Source of the DNA: Treponema sp. | GTDB taxonomy: Bacteria; Spirochaetota; Spirochaetia; Treponematales; Treponemataceae | Length of the DNA: 42,955 nucleotides | Reading direction: 5' to 3' | Assembly: GCA_016294105.1 (NCBI GenBank) | Contig: JAEDCN010000021.1 | Coordinates: forward strand, 1 to 42,955 | Shown here: piece by piece, positions 32,874 through 41,401 of the stretch | Layout: each line of letters begins with the position of its first letter | How positions within the stretch are numbered: the stretch's first letter is position 1 | Program-made: the position numbers and the translations under genes | Notes under the pieces: generated by a model | Told to the model about the DNA's origin: nothing | The model's database searches: none | What the model saw: the letters and a program-made list of their open reading frames with translations, nothing else

Positions 32874-33938
32874 ATGAATAGAGAAGAGATTGATTATGTC
32901 CAGAGCGCCATTGGATATACCTTTGAAAATGTGCGATTGCTGAACCAAGCGTTTACCAGAAAGTCTTATGCAACGGAAAATCCCGGTACACTGGACAACG
33001 AGGTTTTGGAATTCTATGGTGACAGGGTGCTGGATTTATACGTCACACGAATGATGTACCAGGAATTCTCCAGCTTGACAAAAAGTGGCATGGAGTCGAG
33101 GATGAGTGAGGGGGAACTCTCGAAGATTCGTTCCTCCTTCGTCAACAAGGAAACCCTCGCCCGGTGTATACAGAGCTTTGAATTCCAGCAATATCTGTAC
33201 CTAGGAAAAAGTGACATCATCAACGAGGTTCAAAAAAATCCATCGGTGCAGGAGGACCTGTTTGAGGCCATCCTCGGTGCTGTTGCCGCTGACTGTGACT
33301 GGAATTTCCAAAAACTTGACCAAGTGTGCGAAACAATGTTGCAAGCAAACTCCATGAATCCGTACCTCATTGACTTAGTAAAGGAAAAGGCGGCAGCCTT
33401 GAGTTTTGGAGAAGTATTTGCAACAGCCGCAACGTATCCTCCTCAGATTACAGATGTACCAGAACCGTACAATATTTTCATACACAAGCATATACATCAG
33501 CCAGGAAGTATATTTTGCACAAGTAAAAATCCCTATACAAAGGAGCATGAAATTGTTGTTTGGGTAGGGGAGCTTCATTTCCAAGGAGTTGGTCAAACCT
33601 CTTGTCAGGCACTGCTCAACGGATACCAACGAGCCTATCAATTCCTGTGTCAAGAGGAAATCAATCGTCATATCCAGCAACTTGACCTTACCAATCCCGT
33701 AAGCCAAATCCACGAGTTGGTACAGAAAAAGATTATCCCCAATCCAGTCTACCATTTTATTGAATACCACGATGAAGATGGTAATCCAATCTGGCGGTGC
33801 ACCCTCACCTCCCATGGATTTAACGGCAACTTTATGGCGAAAGGAAGCGGAAAGAAGGAAGTGAAGCAGCAGGCTGCCCTCAGCTTCCTACAGGCACTGG
33901 TTCATCCAAAGCGAGAAAATGAAGGAGGTGCGGAATGA
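32874..33938 (+). CDS. RNase III-like double-strand ribonuclease
   Basis: A 354-residue protein, well above the 220-260 of housekeeping RNase III. The nuclease domain (about 1-150) has the signature NEVLEFYGDRVLDL (42-55), with E46 and D50, and EDLFEAILGAV (127-137), with D128 and E131. These match the four catalytic metal ligands of the E. coli enzyme (E41, D45, D114, E117). Residues about 185-262 look like a degenerate dsRNA-binding domain. A clear dsRBD follows at about 275-348, with the GSGKKEVKQQAALSFLQAL end. The chosen ATG follows AGGAG at 11 bases; the open frame extends upstream to 32673 without support. It overlaps the CoiA-like gene by ATGA. Confidence 0.85.
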   Translation: MNREEIDYVQSAIGYTFENVRLLNQAFTRKSYATENPGTLDNEVLEFYGDRVLDLYVTRMMYQEFSSLTKSGMESRMSEGELSKIRSSFVNKETLARCIQSFEFQQYLYLGKSDIINEVQKNPSVQEDLFEAILGAVAADCDWNFQKLDQVCETMLQANSMNPYLIDLVKEKAAALSFGEVFATAATYPPQITDVPEPYNIFIHKHIHQPGSIFCTSKNPYTKEHEIVVWVGELHFQGVGQTSCQALLNGYQRAYQFLCQEEINRHIQQLDLTNPVSQIHELVQKKIIPNPVYHFIEYHDEDGNPIWRCTLTSHGFNGNFMAKGSGKKEVKQQAALSFLQALVHPKRENEGGAE

Positions 33939-34939
33939 TTAGGCAAATCATGCAGATGGCTATGGATTCGGAAGGGAATCCCCGTCATATAGATGACGTT
34001 GACAACGGTGTAAAGTGCAAGTGCTTCTGTCCAGCCTGCGGCCACCCCCTTGTAGCAAAGAATGAGGGGGAAATCCGTGCCCACCATTACTCCCACCTAT
34101 CCAATGTGGACTGCGAACATGGCTACCAGTCGTCGATACATCTGATGGCAAAGATAATTTTTCTTGCAATGAAAGAATTCATGTTTATCAAGCAGGGACA
34201 GGCCGTATACTACAAGATTGACCAAGTGGTGCTGGAACGGAAAATTGGCTCCATCATCCCGGACATACTCATCACCTGCGACGGCAAGCAGTTCATGGTG
34301 GAGATTTATGTCACCCACGCTCTTGATGACAAGAAGAAGCAAAAGATTGAAGCCATGAATATTTCGACCCTTGAAATCGACCTGTCCCGGTTCACCTCGG
34401 CAACGCTTACCCGTGAGGAGTTGCAGACGGAGCTCCTCAAAAAAGAAAACGTCAGCTGGCTGTACGATGCCGATGAAAAACTCATTCAGGCAAAACGGAA
34501 CATACTTCTGCAATATGGTTGGAAAATACAGGTTGAAATCGGAGAGTCAATTCCCTGTCCGCTGGTAGCGGGTCAGAAAAATCAATTCCATCGCTACATC
34601 CCGCTGGACTTTTGCCAAACCTGTCCACATCACTGCCCCGACACCCAACAGGGATTCATCCGCTGTGGAGTCGGAATTCGCCATCCCGCTCCTGTCAATC
34701 CCCGCATTCTACAGCAGAATATTTTTGTACATTCTGACAAAGTCCTTTTTTCCAGCGAATTGCGGGAATATCTCAGAAATTTCGACAGAAATCTAGAGGC
34801 AGCTGTAAAAAGGATGTATTATACGCTCGCCATCATCGCCAAGAATACCTATGGTGGCATTTCTGTCCCGCAGATGCTGTCCCCTAGGAGAGCACCTAGC
34901 AATCCAAGACCATTCCATAGAGGAAAAAGGAGATTCTAA
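33935..34939 (+). CDS. CoiA-like protein (zinc finger plus PD-(D/E)XK nuclease fold)
   Basis: A 334-residue protein resembling the competence-associated CoiA family. Near the N-terminus it has CPACGHPLVAKNEG, HHYSHLSNVDC and QSSIHLMAK, the family's metal-binding head with the conserved His and the variant of ESxxH. The nuclease core is IPDILITCDGKQFMVEIYV (about 107-125), with Asp and Glu spaced as in PD-(D/E)XK enzymes but Tyr in place of the usual Lys/Gln. A second cysteine cluster (CQTCPHHCP, then CGVG) lies near 224-240. AGGAGG precedes its ATG. It overlaps the RNase III-like stop and is followed two bases later by a lipoprotein gene. Confidence 0.75.
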   Translation: MIRQIMQMAMDSEGNPRHIDDVDNGVKCKCFCPACGHPLVAKNEGEIRAHHYSHLSNVDCEHGYQSSIHLMAKIIFLAMKEFMFIKQGQAVYYKIDQVVLERKIGSIIPDILITCDGKQFMVEIYVTHALDDKKKQKIEAMNISTLEIDLSRFTSATLTREELQTELLKKENVSWLYDADEKLIQAKRNILLQYGWKIQVEIGESIPCPLVAGQKNQFHRYIPLDFCQTCPHHCPDTQQGFIRCGVGIRHPAPVNPRILQQNIFVHSDKVLFSSELREYLRNFDRNLEAAVKRMYYTLAIIAKNTYGGISVPQMLSPRRAPSNPRPFHRGKRRF

Positions 34940-34941
34940 CA

Positions 34942-36258
34942 GTGAAAAAAATCTTTGTTTTAGCGGTGACTATTTTGATGTCATTCAGCCTCATGTCCTG
35001 CTTTGAGTTCGTCCAGTCAATCTCCTTGGAAGGAGAAAGTTACCACATCAAAAGACAAATAAGCTTCTCGAAATATTTTTTGTCGATGATAATGAGCGGG
35101 GAGAGTGCCCCCTCAGATGCACTATCATTGAAGGAATTTGAAGCAGAATTTGATAACCTGGCAGAAACCATGGGGGCAGAGTCCTTCCACACACCTTCTG
35201 AGTCTGGCATCATCAGTACGATGACAATCAACAGGAACACACAAGTTGAGGAAGAACTGGCAAGCCTCCCCCGCAAGGACGGTACAAAATTCATAATTCC
35301 TCTTATCGACATGACAGAAACGGCGGAAAAGGCGCAAACGAACTGGAATTCCTTATCCATGGCTTATATGTTTCTGACTACTGCGGAATATCAATTGACC
35401 ATTGGAAAGGAGATTGTCCCGCACATTTCCTACGCATACCTCATTGAGCAGAATTCCAACGAGCAATACTTTGTCGATGTGGCAGATGACGGAAAAAACT
35501 ACCTCATCGAGATTCCAGTTATGCCACTGTTCGAGCATCCAGACACCATTTCTTCGCTCATTGTGGAGACCGACCTCAACAAGACGAATCCCATGGAACA
35601 AGCACATCATGAGGATCAGCCGATAGGCTTGCTGGGAAACGAGTCCGAAGAATCTGCCGCCGACAACTTTGCTCACCCGATGACGGCAACCACTCGGATT
35701 CATTCTGGAGAAGGCAAGACTGGTAACGGTCCCTTTGGACTGGAACAGGGAATGAGCCACGAGGACATCAGCTCAATAGGAGGCGGAGTACAACTAAGTC
35801 ACATCGATGACGATAGATATTTGGTTATCCCTCCGAAAAGTCATCCCTCCTTCGGACAATACGTAGTCTGGTTAAACGAACATCAGGGGCTTTACTATAT
35901 CAAAGCCACAGGAACAACCATAAAATCCTCCGACTATGGCACAGAGCTGAAGCGGGAATTCCACAATGTGCTGGCACCGCTGGAAAAGAAATACGGCAAG
36001 TTCACCTTGATTGACACCATCGCCCCCGACTTCGTCCTTTCAGACCAGCAATACTGGATGTATGCCCTACGAAATGGAGCTCGGACGTACCAGGCACATT
36101 GGGAAGCACCAGACAACAATCCCAAATACAACAATATTGAAGAAATATGGCTTGGAATTGAGTCTAAAAATTCCTATTCTGACGAGGGCTACATCTGGAT
36201 TGAATACAAGTTCAGCAATGCGGACGAGGCACGGGACTCTTTTGACGATATATTGTAA
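34942..36258 (+). CDS. Lipoprotein of unknown function in the nuclease operon
   Basis: A 438-residue exported protein whose signal peptide ends at SLMSC, a lipoprotein site. It appears to have two halves. Residues about 20-210 are beta-rich (VQSISLEGESYHIKRQISFS onward). A low-complexity linker follows (about 215-260), then a second half starting FGLEQGMSHEDISSIGGG, a pattern common in beta-layered envelope modules. I recognise no family. The GTG start has AAGGAG nine bases before it and lies two bases after the CoiA-like stop, so the three genes form one operon. Confidence 0.75.
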   Translation: MKKIFVLAVTILMSFSLMSCFEFVQSISLEGESYHIKRQISFSKYFLSMIMSGESAPSDALSLKEFEAEFDNLAETMGAESFHTPSESGIISTMTINRNTQVEEELASLPRKDGTKFIIPLIDMTETAEKAQTNWNSLSMAYMFLTTAEYQLTIGKEIVPHISYAYLIEQNSNEQYFVDVADDGKNYLIEIPVMPLFEHPDTISSLIVETDLNKTNPMEQAHHEDQPIGLLGNESEESAADNFAHPMTATTRIHSGEGKTGNGPFGLEQGMSHEDISSIGGGVQLSHIDDDRYLVIPPKSHPSFGQYVVWLNEHQGLYYIKATGTTIKSSDYGTELKREFHNVLAPLEKKYGKFTLIDTIAPDFVLSDQQYWMYALRNGARTYQAHWEAPDNNPKYNNIEEIWLGIESKNSYSDEGYIWIEYKFSNADEARDSFDDIL

Positions 36259-36339
36259 ATACTAAGGACAACACAGTCCTCCTTCTAGCAAAAAAGAGGA
36301 ATAGTACACCAGCAATTCAAACTCTCCATCTCTTTCCCC

Positions 36340-38043
36340 TCACCCCTTCTCATGACCGTGATGCAGATGGTACAAGTACCGCTTGATTTTTTGGCTGGCA
36401 GTTTTTTCAAAGTCTTCCACCCTCTGAACTGAAGCGATGCGGGAATTTTTGTTCACCCGCTTATTTACAAAGTACTGGATTTCTAACAAAAGCTCCTCCC
36501 GCTTGTACAAGAAATCTTCCTTTACCTCGTGAACTGCATGACCCAAGGCATGGCCCACAGCAGAGGCGGTATGTTCTGCCAGCTTTACCAAGGCAACCAG
36601 TCCTCCCTTCTCCCCTTCCACCACTAAAGATTCTGCCACCAATGGATGTTGGTTCAGTACAAACTCAATATCCTCAGGATAAATATTTTCCCCAGAGGAA
36701 CCCAGAATCATATTTTTTGAACGACCCTTGAGAGAAAGCCAGGGACGACCACGGCGGTTTTCCAAAATCCCTAGGTCCCCCGTTTTGAACCAGCCTAGGC
36801 CGCAGGAATCAGATTCCGTAGTAAAGGCTTCTTCTGTCAGTTTAAAATCACGATAGTAGCCCTGCATCACATTAGGGCCACGAACAATCACCTCTCCAAT
36901 ACCAGTTTGCTTACTAGGATGCAAAATCCGAAGTTCTACACCTTCCAGCACTGGCCCCACTGTTCCTGGTACCGTTTCCTTTGGCCCACTTCCCGCCAAT
37001 AGAGGAGAAGTTTCCGTCAAACCGTATCCAATGGCGTAGGGAAAATGGGCTCGCTTTAGAAAAAGCTCCACCTCAGGATCAAGTCGAGCACCACCAATGC
37101 CAAAAAACCTGATTTTTCTTCCAAAAGCCTTTTTCAGCTGAAGTCCTGCGGCAATATCCATCAAGCTACCCAACACAGGAAGCGTATGGAAAAATCGTCG
37201 GAATTTAGTTCCATTCAAGGCAGGCAGGATTTTATGCTTATAGATTTTTTCCATCACCATGGGAACGCTCAGCACAATGGTGGGACGCACTTTTTGAAAG
37301 GCTGGTAACAAGGTTGAAACAGTGGGAGGACGCTCCAAATAATAAATACAGCTGCCGTTGAGCATCTGGAGCACAAAGCCAATGGTAAACTCATAAACGT
37401 GAGACAGGGGCAAAAAGGAAAGGCATCGGTCGAACTTGTTCACTCGGTGGATGGTCTGACACTGGATAGCTGTCCATACAAGATTTTTGTGGGTGAGCTC
37501 CACTCCCTTGGGCGTACCAGTGGTGCCAGAGGTATAGATGATGGAAGCAAGGTCATCCTCCTTTACCTTAATGGGCTTGGGCAAAAAGCCTCGATTCATG
37601 TTGGCAGATTTTCCCCGCAAGGGACTAAAATCTTCCATAGCGAGAATCACTGGCAAAATAGAAGCCTCAATGTCCTTGACCTTGGGATAGAGGGCCTTGC
37701 TTACTACCATCATATCCACTTGTACGTGACGGAGAATTGTTTCCACCTCACTGGAGGTAAAATCAGGTAGCAAGGGAATGGCAATTCCACCACGACACAC
37801 AGTGGCAAGATAAAATCCACCCCACTGAGGCATTCCCTGGCCAAAGATTGCTACCTTCTTTCCTGGAGCAAAGCCGTTGGCTGTCATAACACGCGCCAGT
37901 TTCTTCATCATCAGCTGGAATTCATGGTAGGTAATGGGTTCACCATGCACCAAGGATAAGGCTGGTCGCTCCCCAAATTTTTCCAAGGTGTTGCGAAGCA
38001 AGGCAGAAAAGGTATATTCACCTAAATCATGAATGGTAACCAT
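36340..38043 (-). CDS. Long-chain acyl-CoA synthetase (AMP-dependent ligase)
   Basis: Activates fatty acids to acyl-AMP and then acyl-CoA. The 567 residues show the adenylate-forming family motifs in order: IIYTSGTTGTPKGVELTHKN (about 167-186), GYGLTETSPLLAG (about 334), GWFKTGDLGILE (about 415) and LKGRSKNMILGSSGENIYPE. The terminal catalytic lysine lies in EKTASQKIKRYLY. The end is His-rich (HLHHGHEKG). GGGAGG precedes the ATG. It lies 231 bases beyond the oppA-like gene on the same strand, with a terminator between. Confidence 0.92.
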   Translation of the reverse strand: MVTIHDLGEYTFSALLRNTLEKFGERPALSLVHGEPITYHEFQLMMKKLARVMTANGFAPGKKVAIFGQGMPQWGGFYLATVCRGGIAIPLLPDFTSSEVETILRHVQVDMMVVSKALYPKVKDIEASILPVILAMEDFSPLRGKSANMNRGFLPKPIKVKEDDLASIIYTSGTTGTPKGVELTHKNLVWTAIQCQTIHRVNKFDRCLSFLPLSHVYEFTIGFVLQMLNGSCIYYLERPPTVSTLLPAFQKVRPTIVLSVPMVMEKIYKHKILPALNGTKFRRFFHTLPVLGSLMDIAAGLQLKKAFGRKIRFFGIGGARLDPEVELFLKRAHFPYAIGYGLTETSPLLAGSGPKETVPGTVGPVLEGVELRILHPSKQTGIGEVIVRGPNVMQGYYRDFKLTEEAFTTESDSCGLGWFKTGDLGILENRRGRPWLSLKGRSKNMILGSSGENIYPEDIEFVLNQHPLVAESLVVEGEKGGLVALVKLAEHTASAVGHALGHAVHEVKEDFLYKREELLLEIQYFVNKRVNKNSRIASVQRVEDFEKTASQKIKRYLYHLHHGHEKG

Positions 38044-38108
38044 AAAAGCCTCCCTTCTAAAGGATAGTAGGAAGACAGTATGGATTCAAAACATTCCCAA
38101 TACAGTCG

Positions 38109-38138
38109 GTCAAGGGACGCTTCGCTTAAACCCTTGAC
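38109..38138. repeat. Inverted repeat upstream of the acyl-CoA synthetase
   Basis: GTCAAGGG (38109-38116) and CCCTTGAC (38131-38138) are perfect arms around a 14-base loop. They lie 66 bases upstream of the gene's start on its template side. Either an operator or an RNA hairpin in the leader. Confidence 0.5.
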
Positions 38139-38143
38139 TCGCC

Positions 38144-38182
38144 TTTATTATGGTTCTCCAAAAAGTGTAGAACCATAATAAA
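38144..38182. repeat. Perfect 14-base inverted repeat
   Basis: TTTATTATGGTTCT (38144-38157) and AGAACCATAATAAA (38169-38182) pair without mismatch around an 11-base loop. Neither strand has a T tract in the position expected for a terminator. It partly abuts the oppA-like terminator. Confidence 0.65.
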
Positions 38183-38208
38183 AAAGCCCTCGGCTCAAAC
38201 CGAAGGCT
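38179..38208 (-). terminator. Terminator of the oppA-like gene
   Basis: On the minus strand AGCCTTCGG and CCGAGGGCT (plus 38200-38208 and 38185-38193, one G-T pair) flank a six-base loop and are followed by a T tract. Confidence 0.8.
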
Positions 38209-38228
38209 CCTTTCACTCAAAAGAAACT

Positions 38229-38288
38229 AGTTCTTGGAACATGAGTTCTTGAAGAACATGAGTTTTTGAAGAACTTAGTTCTTTGAAG
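38229..38288 (-). repeat. Short tandem repeats across the 3' end of the oppA-like gene
   Basis: Three to four imperfect copies of a 16-17 base unit (plus strand AGTTCTTGAAGAACATG and variants) run from 38229 to 38288. The last copy contains the final codons and stop of the oppA-like gene. The units look like serial duplications of that coding end. Each unit is also partly self-complementary (GTTCTTGAAGAAC). Confidence 0.65.
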
Positions 38289-39984
38289 TGTAGCTGAATA
38301 CGAAGTATCCAAGTGGTGTATAGAACGCACCGTCAATGTTCTGCATCAAGTACTTCTGTGTATAGAAGTAGATAGGACCAAGAGCCCAGTCACGGCCCAT
38401 AATCAAGTCCTCAGCCTTGTGCATAGCAGCCATGCGAACAGCAGGATCAGCAGAAGCCTTTGCCTCGGCAATAGCAGCATCGTACTCAGCAACAGAGTAC
38501 TGAGCATCGTTGTTTCCACCACCAGTCATCCACATATCCAAGAAGGAAATGGGGTCATTGTAGTCGGCAATCCATCCGTTACGTGCAATCTGGTACTCAC
38601 CGTTCTTACGGTTCTCCAAGAATGCATTCCATTCCTGGTTCTGAAGCTGAACAGTTACTCCCAGTTCCTTCTGCCACATCTGCTGCAAAGCCTCACCAAT
38701 AGCCTTGTGAGCATCGGAAGTGTTGTACAAGTAAGTTACAACAGGGAAGCCTTCACCGTTGGGATAACCAGCTTCTGCCAACAAAGCCTTTGCTTCTGCA
38801 ATGTTCTTGGCATAAATCTCGTCAGTAGTAGGAATCTCCCAGTAGTTACCACCAGTGGTACGGAAGTCTGCTCCAGAAGGATCAGCATCATAGATACCAG
38901 CAGGTACGAAACCAGCAGCAGGAACTTCACCACTCTGGGTAATCTGCTCTACAATGTAGGGGCTATCGATTGCCAAGGTGAAAGCCTTGCGAACACGCCA
39001 GTCATCAAAGGGAGCCTTCTGTGTCTGGTATACAACATAGTAGGTTCCGATGTAGTCAACAATGTTCAACTCCCCAGAAGCCAAAAGACCAGCAACTTCA
39101 TCAACAGGCATATCCTGGATGAACTGAAGATCTCCAGAGCGATAACCAGCCAACATAGCGTTCTGGTCAGCCATCAAGCGGAAGGTGATTGAATCGGGAC
39201 CAAGGTTTGCTACATCATAGTGGTGCTCATTGGGAACCATCTTGATGTAGGAGTCATGTACCCACTCAGCCAACTTGTAAGGTCCATTGGAAATGTAGTT
39301 AGCAGAGTTGTTTGCAGTTGTCCATGTGTCGGGGTTAGCCTCTACAATGTCCTTGCGAACAGGGAAGGTAGCAGGGAATGCACAAACTTCCAAGAAGTAA
39401 GGGCAGTCATAGGTAATTGTTACCTGGAAGGTGCTAGCATCAGGAGCAGATACAGCCAAAGTGCTGGGGTCAGCCTCTCCGCTATTTACTTCTGCATATC
39501 CCTTAACCATGTCGATCATGTAGCAATAGTCAGCTGCAGTTGTAGGACTAGCCAAACGCTGCCAAGAGAATACAAAGTCAGCAGCTGTAACAGCCTTACC
39601 ATCAGACCACTTTGCATCAGGACGAATCTTGAAGGTGTAGGTAACAGTTCCGTCAGCATTTACAGTCTTCTCATAGGAAGCAGCCTGTCCATTTACCAAC
39701 TGAGCATAGTTCATGTCACCCTTGTCGGTAGCAGGCTTACCGCCATCGGCCCACTTCATCAAGCCTTCAAAGAAGTGCTGGAGCATAACAGCGCCGTCAA
39801 CAGCAGAGTTCAGGGCTGGGTCGATAGTCTGGGGCTCGGAAGCAAAACAAACAGACAGATCGAATGTGTCACTTGCAGCGGCAACAGAAGCATTTGCTTC
39901 CTTCTTGCTGCATCCAAAGAAGGTCATGCTAACAATGAGGGACAATCCCAGCACAACCAAGAAAGTTTTCTTGAGATTCTTCAT
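38275..39984 (-). CDS. oppA: Oligopeptide ABC transporter substrate-binding lipoprotein
   Basis: A 569-residue family 5 solute-binding protein. The signal peptide ends at TFFGC, a lipoprotein site. The mature start contains FDLSVCFASEPQTIDPALNS, and GKAVTAADFVFSWQRLASPT and APFDDWRVRKAFTLAIDSPY are hallmarks of peptide-binding OppA-like proteins. The ATG at 39984 has GAGGAA upstream; a further in-frame codon at 40023 does not. No permease or ATPase gene is adjacent, so it is an orphan binding protein or works with a distant transporter. Codon use is highly regular, suggesting strong expression. Its own promoter and terminator are visible. Confidence 0.93.
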   Translation of the reverse strand: MKNLKKTFLVVLGLSLIVSMTFFGCSKKEANASVAAASDTFDLSVCFASEPQTIDPALNSAVDGAVMLQHFFEGLMKWADGGKPATDKGDMNYAQLVNGQAASYEKTVNADGTVTYTFKIRPDAKWSDGKAVTAADFVFSWQRLASPTTAADYCYMIDMVKGYAEVNSGEADPSTLAVSAPDASTFQVTITYDCPYFLEVCAFPATFPVRKDIVEANPDTWTTANNSANYISNGPYKLAEWVHDSYIKMVPNEHHYDVANLGPDSITFRLMADQNAMLAGYRSGDLQFIQDMPVDEVAGLLASGELNIVDYIGTYYVVYQTQKAPFDDWRVRKAFTLAIDSPYIVEQITQSGEVPAAGFVPAGIYDADPSGADFRTTGGNYWEIPTTDEIYAKNIAEAKALLAEAGYPNGEGFPVVTYLYNTSDAHKAIGEALQQMWQKELGVTVQLQNQEWNAFLENRKNGEYQIARNGWIADYNDPISFLDMWMTGGGNNDAQYSVAEYDAAIAEAKASADPAVRMAAMHKAEDLIMGRDWALGPIYFYTQKYLMQNIDGAFYTPLGYFVFSYTSKN

Positions 39985-40044
39985 TATTTCCTCTCTATAA
40001 GAATTTATAACTGAGAATGCCAACCCCAGTTTATAATTTTGATA

Positions 40045-40073
40045 ACTATATCATACACCCCATTTGATGTAAA
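40045..40073 (-). promoter_or_regulatory. Promoter of the oppA-like gene
   Basis: Minus-strand TTTACA (plus 40068-40073) and TATAGT (plus 40045-40050) with an exact 17-base spacer, giving a leader of about 50 bases to the ATG at 39984. Confidence 0.65.
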
Positions 40074-40158
40074 GATATGAAGATTTTTTACCGACAAGTC
40101 TAAATCATCACATATCGTTATGATAACCGCAAAGCATGACAGATGAAGGAGTTTTTTT

Positions 40159-40953
40159 ATGTTTGAAACAATTATCAGTTTTTTTACCCCTGAAATAGTA
40201 GCTCAAATAGTGAAAGCTATTATTGGTTTGGCAGTTTTTTTTCTTATTTATCTTGTACTTAGTCGTCTCACAAAAAAAATTGTTTTCAATAAATTAAAAC
40301 CACAAACTGCTCTGATTGTGATGAAGGGCATTCGGTACACCTTCTTTGTCCTTGTAGTCATTTATGTGCTCGAAATTTTCAACATCAACCTGTCTGCCTT
40401 GTTTGGTGCAGCGGGAATTGCTGGAGTGGCCATCGGCTTTGCATCCCAAACCTCTATGAGTAACGTTATCAGTGGTTTCTTCGTCCTTACCGACCATGCA
40501 TTAAAAGTAGGAGATTATATTACCGTAGACGAGATTTCTGGTACCGTTGACACTATCACTATGCTTTCTGTAAAAGTAAAAACACCTGATGGAAGGATAG
40601 TTCGCATCCCCAACGAAACCATCATCAACGCAAAGCTTCAAAACGTTTCAAGCTACCCCACCCGCCGTTACGATGTGGTGGTATCTATTTCCTATGACAC
40701 GGATTTACGGAAGGCCCTGGAAATTTTAGGAACAGTTCCTGCACAATGCCCTTTAGTTCTCACCGACCCACAACCAATCGTTTTTTGCACCAGCTTTGGG
40801 GCCTCAGGAATCGATCTCACCCTGGGAGTGTGGCTCAACAATGGAGACCTTCTCGCTGTTCGCAACCAAGTTTTTGTGGCCATCAAAGAAACCTTTGACA
40901 GTGCTGGAATCTCCATCCCCTTTCCCCAGGTGGATGTCCACATGGTTTCCTAG
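40159..40953 (+). CDS. mscS: Small-conductance mechanosensitive channel
   Basis: Opens under membrane tension to release solutes in osmotic downshock. The 264-residue length is close to E. coli MscS. Two membrane helices (about 14-37 and 55-75) precede the pore helix LFGAAGIAGVAIGFASQTSM (about 85-104), with its Gly/Ala packing pattern. NVISGFFVLTDHALKVGDYI and VRIPNETIINAKLQNVS of the beta domain follow, then the C-terminal alpha/beta domain. AAGGAG lies seven bases before the ATG. It is divergent from the oppA-like gene. Confidence 0.95.
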   Translation: MFETIISFFTPEIVAQIVKAIIGLAVFFLIYLVLSRLTKKIVFNKLKPQTALIVMKGIRYTFFVLVVIYVLEIFNINLSALFGAAGIAGVAIGFASQTSMSNVISGFFVLTDHALKVGDYITVDEISGTVDTITMLSVKVKTPDGRIVRIPNETIINAKLQNVSSYPTRRYDVVVSISYDTDLRKALEILGTVPAQCPLVLTDPQPIVFCTSFGASGIDLTLGVWLNNGDLLAVRNQVFVAIKETFDSAGISIPFPQVDVHMVS

Positions 40954-40994
40954 GGAACATCATCCCGGGTGGTTGAATCCCGAGCTCCATCTTT

Positions 40995-41128
40995 GGGAGC
41001 AGGGGAACCAAATTTATCTTGGGGACAGGGAAGCCCTACCCAGCCTTACACTTCACTACGTTCAGAGGGCGGCTGTGCAGGGAGCTTCCCTGCTCCCCAG
41101 TATAATTTTCGGGGGTTCCCCTGCTCCC
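40995..41128. repeat. 15-base inverted repeat with alternative pairing partner
   Basis: GGGAGCAGGGGAACC (40995-41009) pairs perfectly with GGTTCCCCTGCTCCC (41114-41128). CCCTGCTCCC also occurs at 41088-41097 and can pair with 40995-41004 instead. Between them GCAGGGA/TCCCTGC (41077-41083, 41087-41093) forms a local 7-base hairpin with a GCT loop. Confidence 0.65.
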
Positions 41129-41247
41129 CACATGGTGCTGGTTTGGCTTCAATCTCATGGTCTACTGTTCGTGGGGCAGGTAGATAGGGAGCGACGGTTA
41201 CAAGCCGGAAAATCGCGATATATTGAGCGGTTTTAGCGAGTCTCGGT

Positions 41248-41261
41248 GCGTGCTTGCACGC
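41248..41261. repeat. Short perfect hairpin
   Basis: GCGTGC (41248-41253) and GCACGC (41256-41261) around TT. Confidence 0.45.
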
Positions 41262-41359
41262 CTTGCCACCGCAAAAGTGCATGCTGCTCGTGAGGGCTGG
41301 ATAAAAAAACTCCCCCGTCACAGATGGATCTGGAACGAGGAAGTTTGCCTCCTACCTGG

Positions 41360-41401
41360 GGCATTTTCTGGGTGGCAAAGCCACTTTCCCCAGAAAATGC
41401 C
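41360..41401. repeat. Perfect 13-base inverted repeat with nested hairpin
   Basis: GGCATTTTCTGGG (41360-41372) and CCCAGAAAATGCC (41389-41401) pair fully. The loop holds a smaller TGGC/GCCA stem (41373-41383). It lies just beyond the stop of the minus-strand DUF6273 gene but lacks a T tract. Confidence 0.65.

Noticed and set aside
38229..38288. Possible CRISPR-like array
   Set aside because: Units of 16-17 bases lie directly end to end without spacers and overlap a gene end, so they are tandem duplications.
38419..40014. Two long plus-strand open frames (257 and 264 codons) opposite the oppA-like gene
   Set aside because: They are mirror frames of a strongly biased, clearly real minus-strand gene. 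They lack ribosome sites and contain no family motif.
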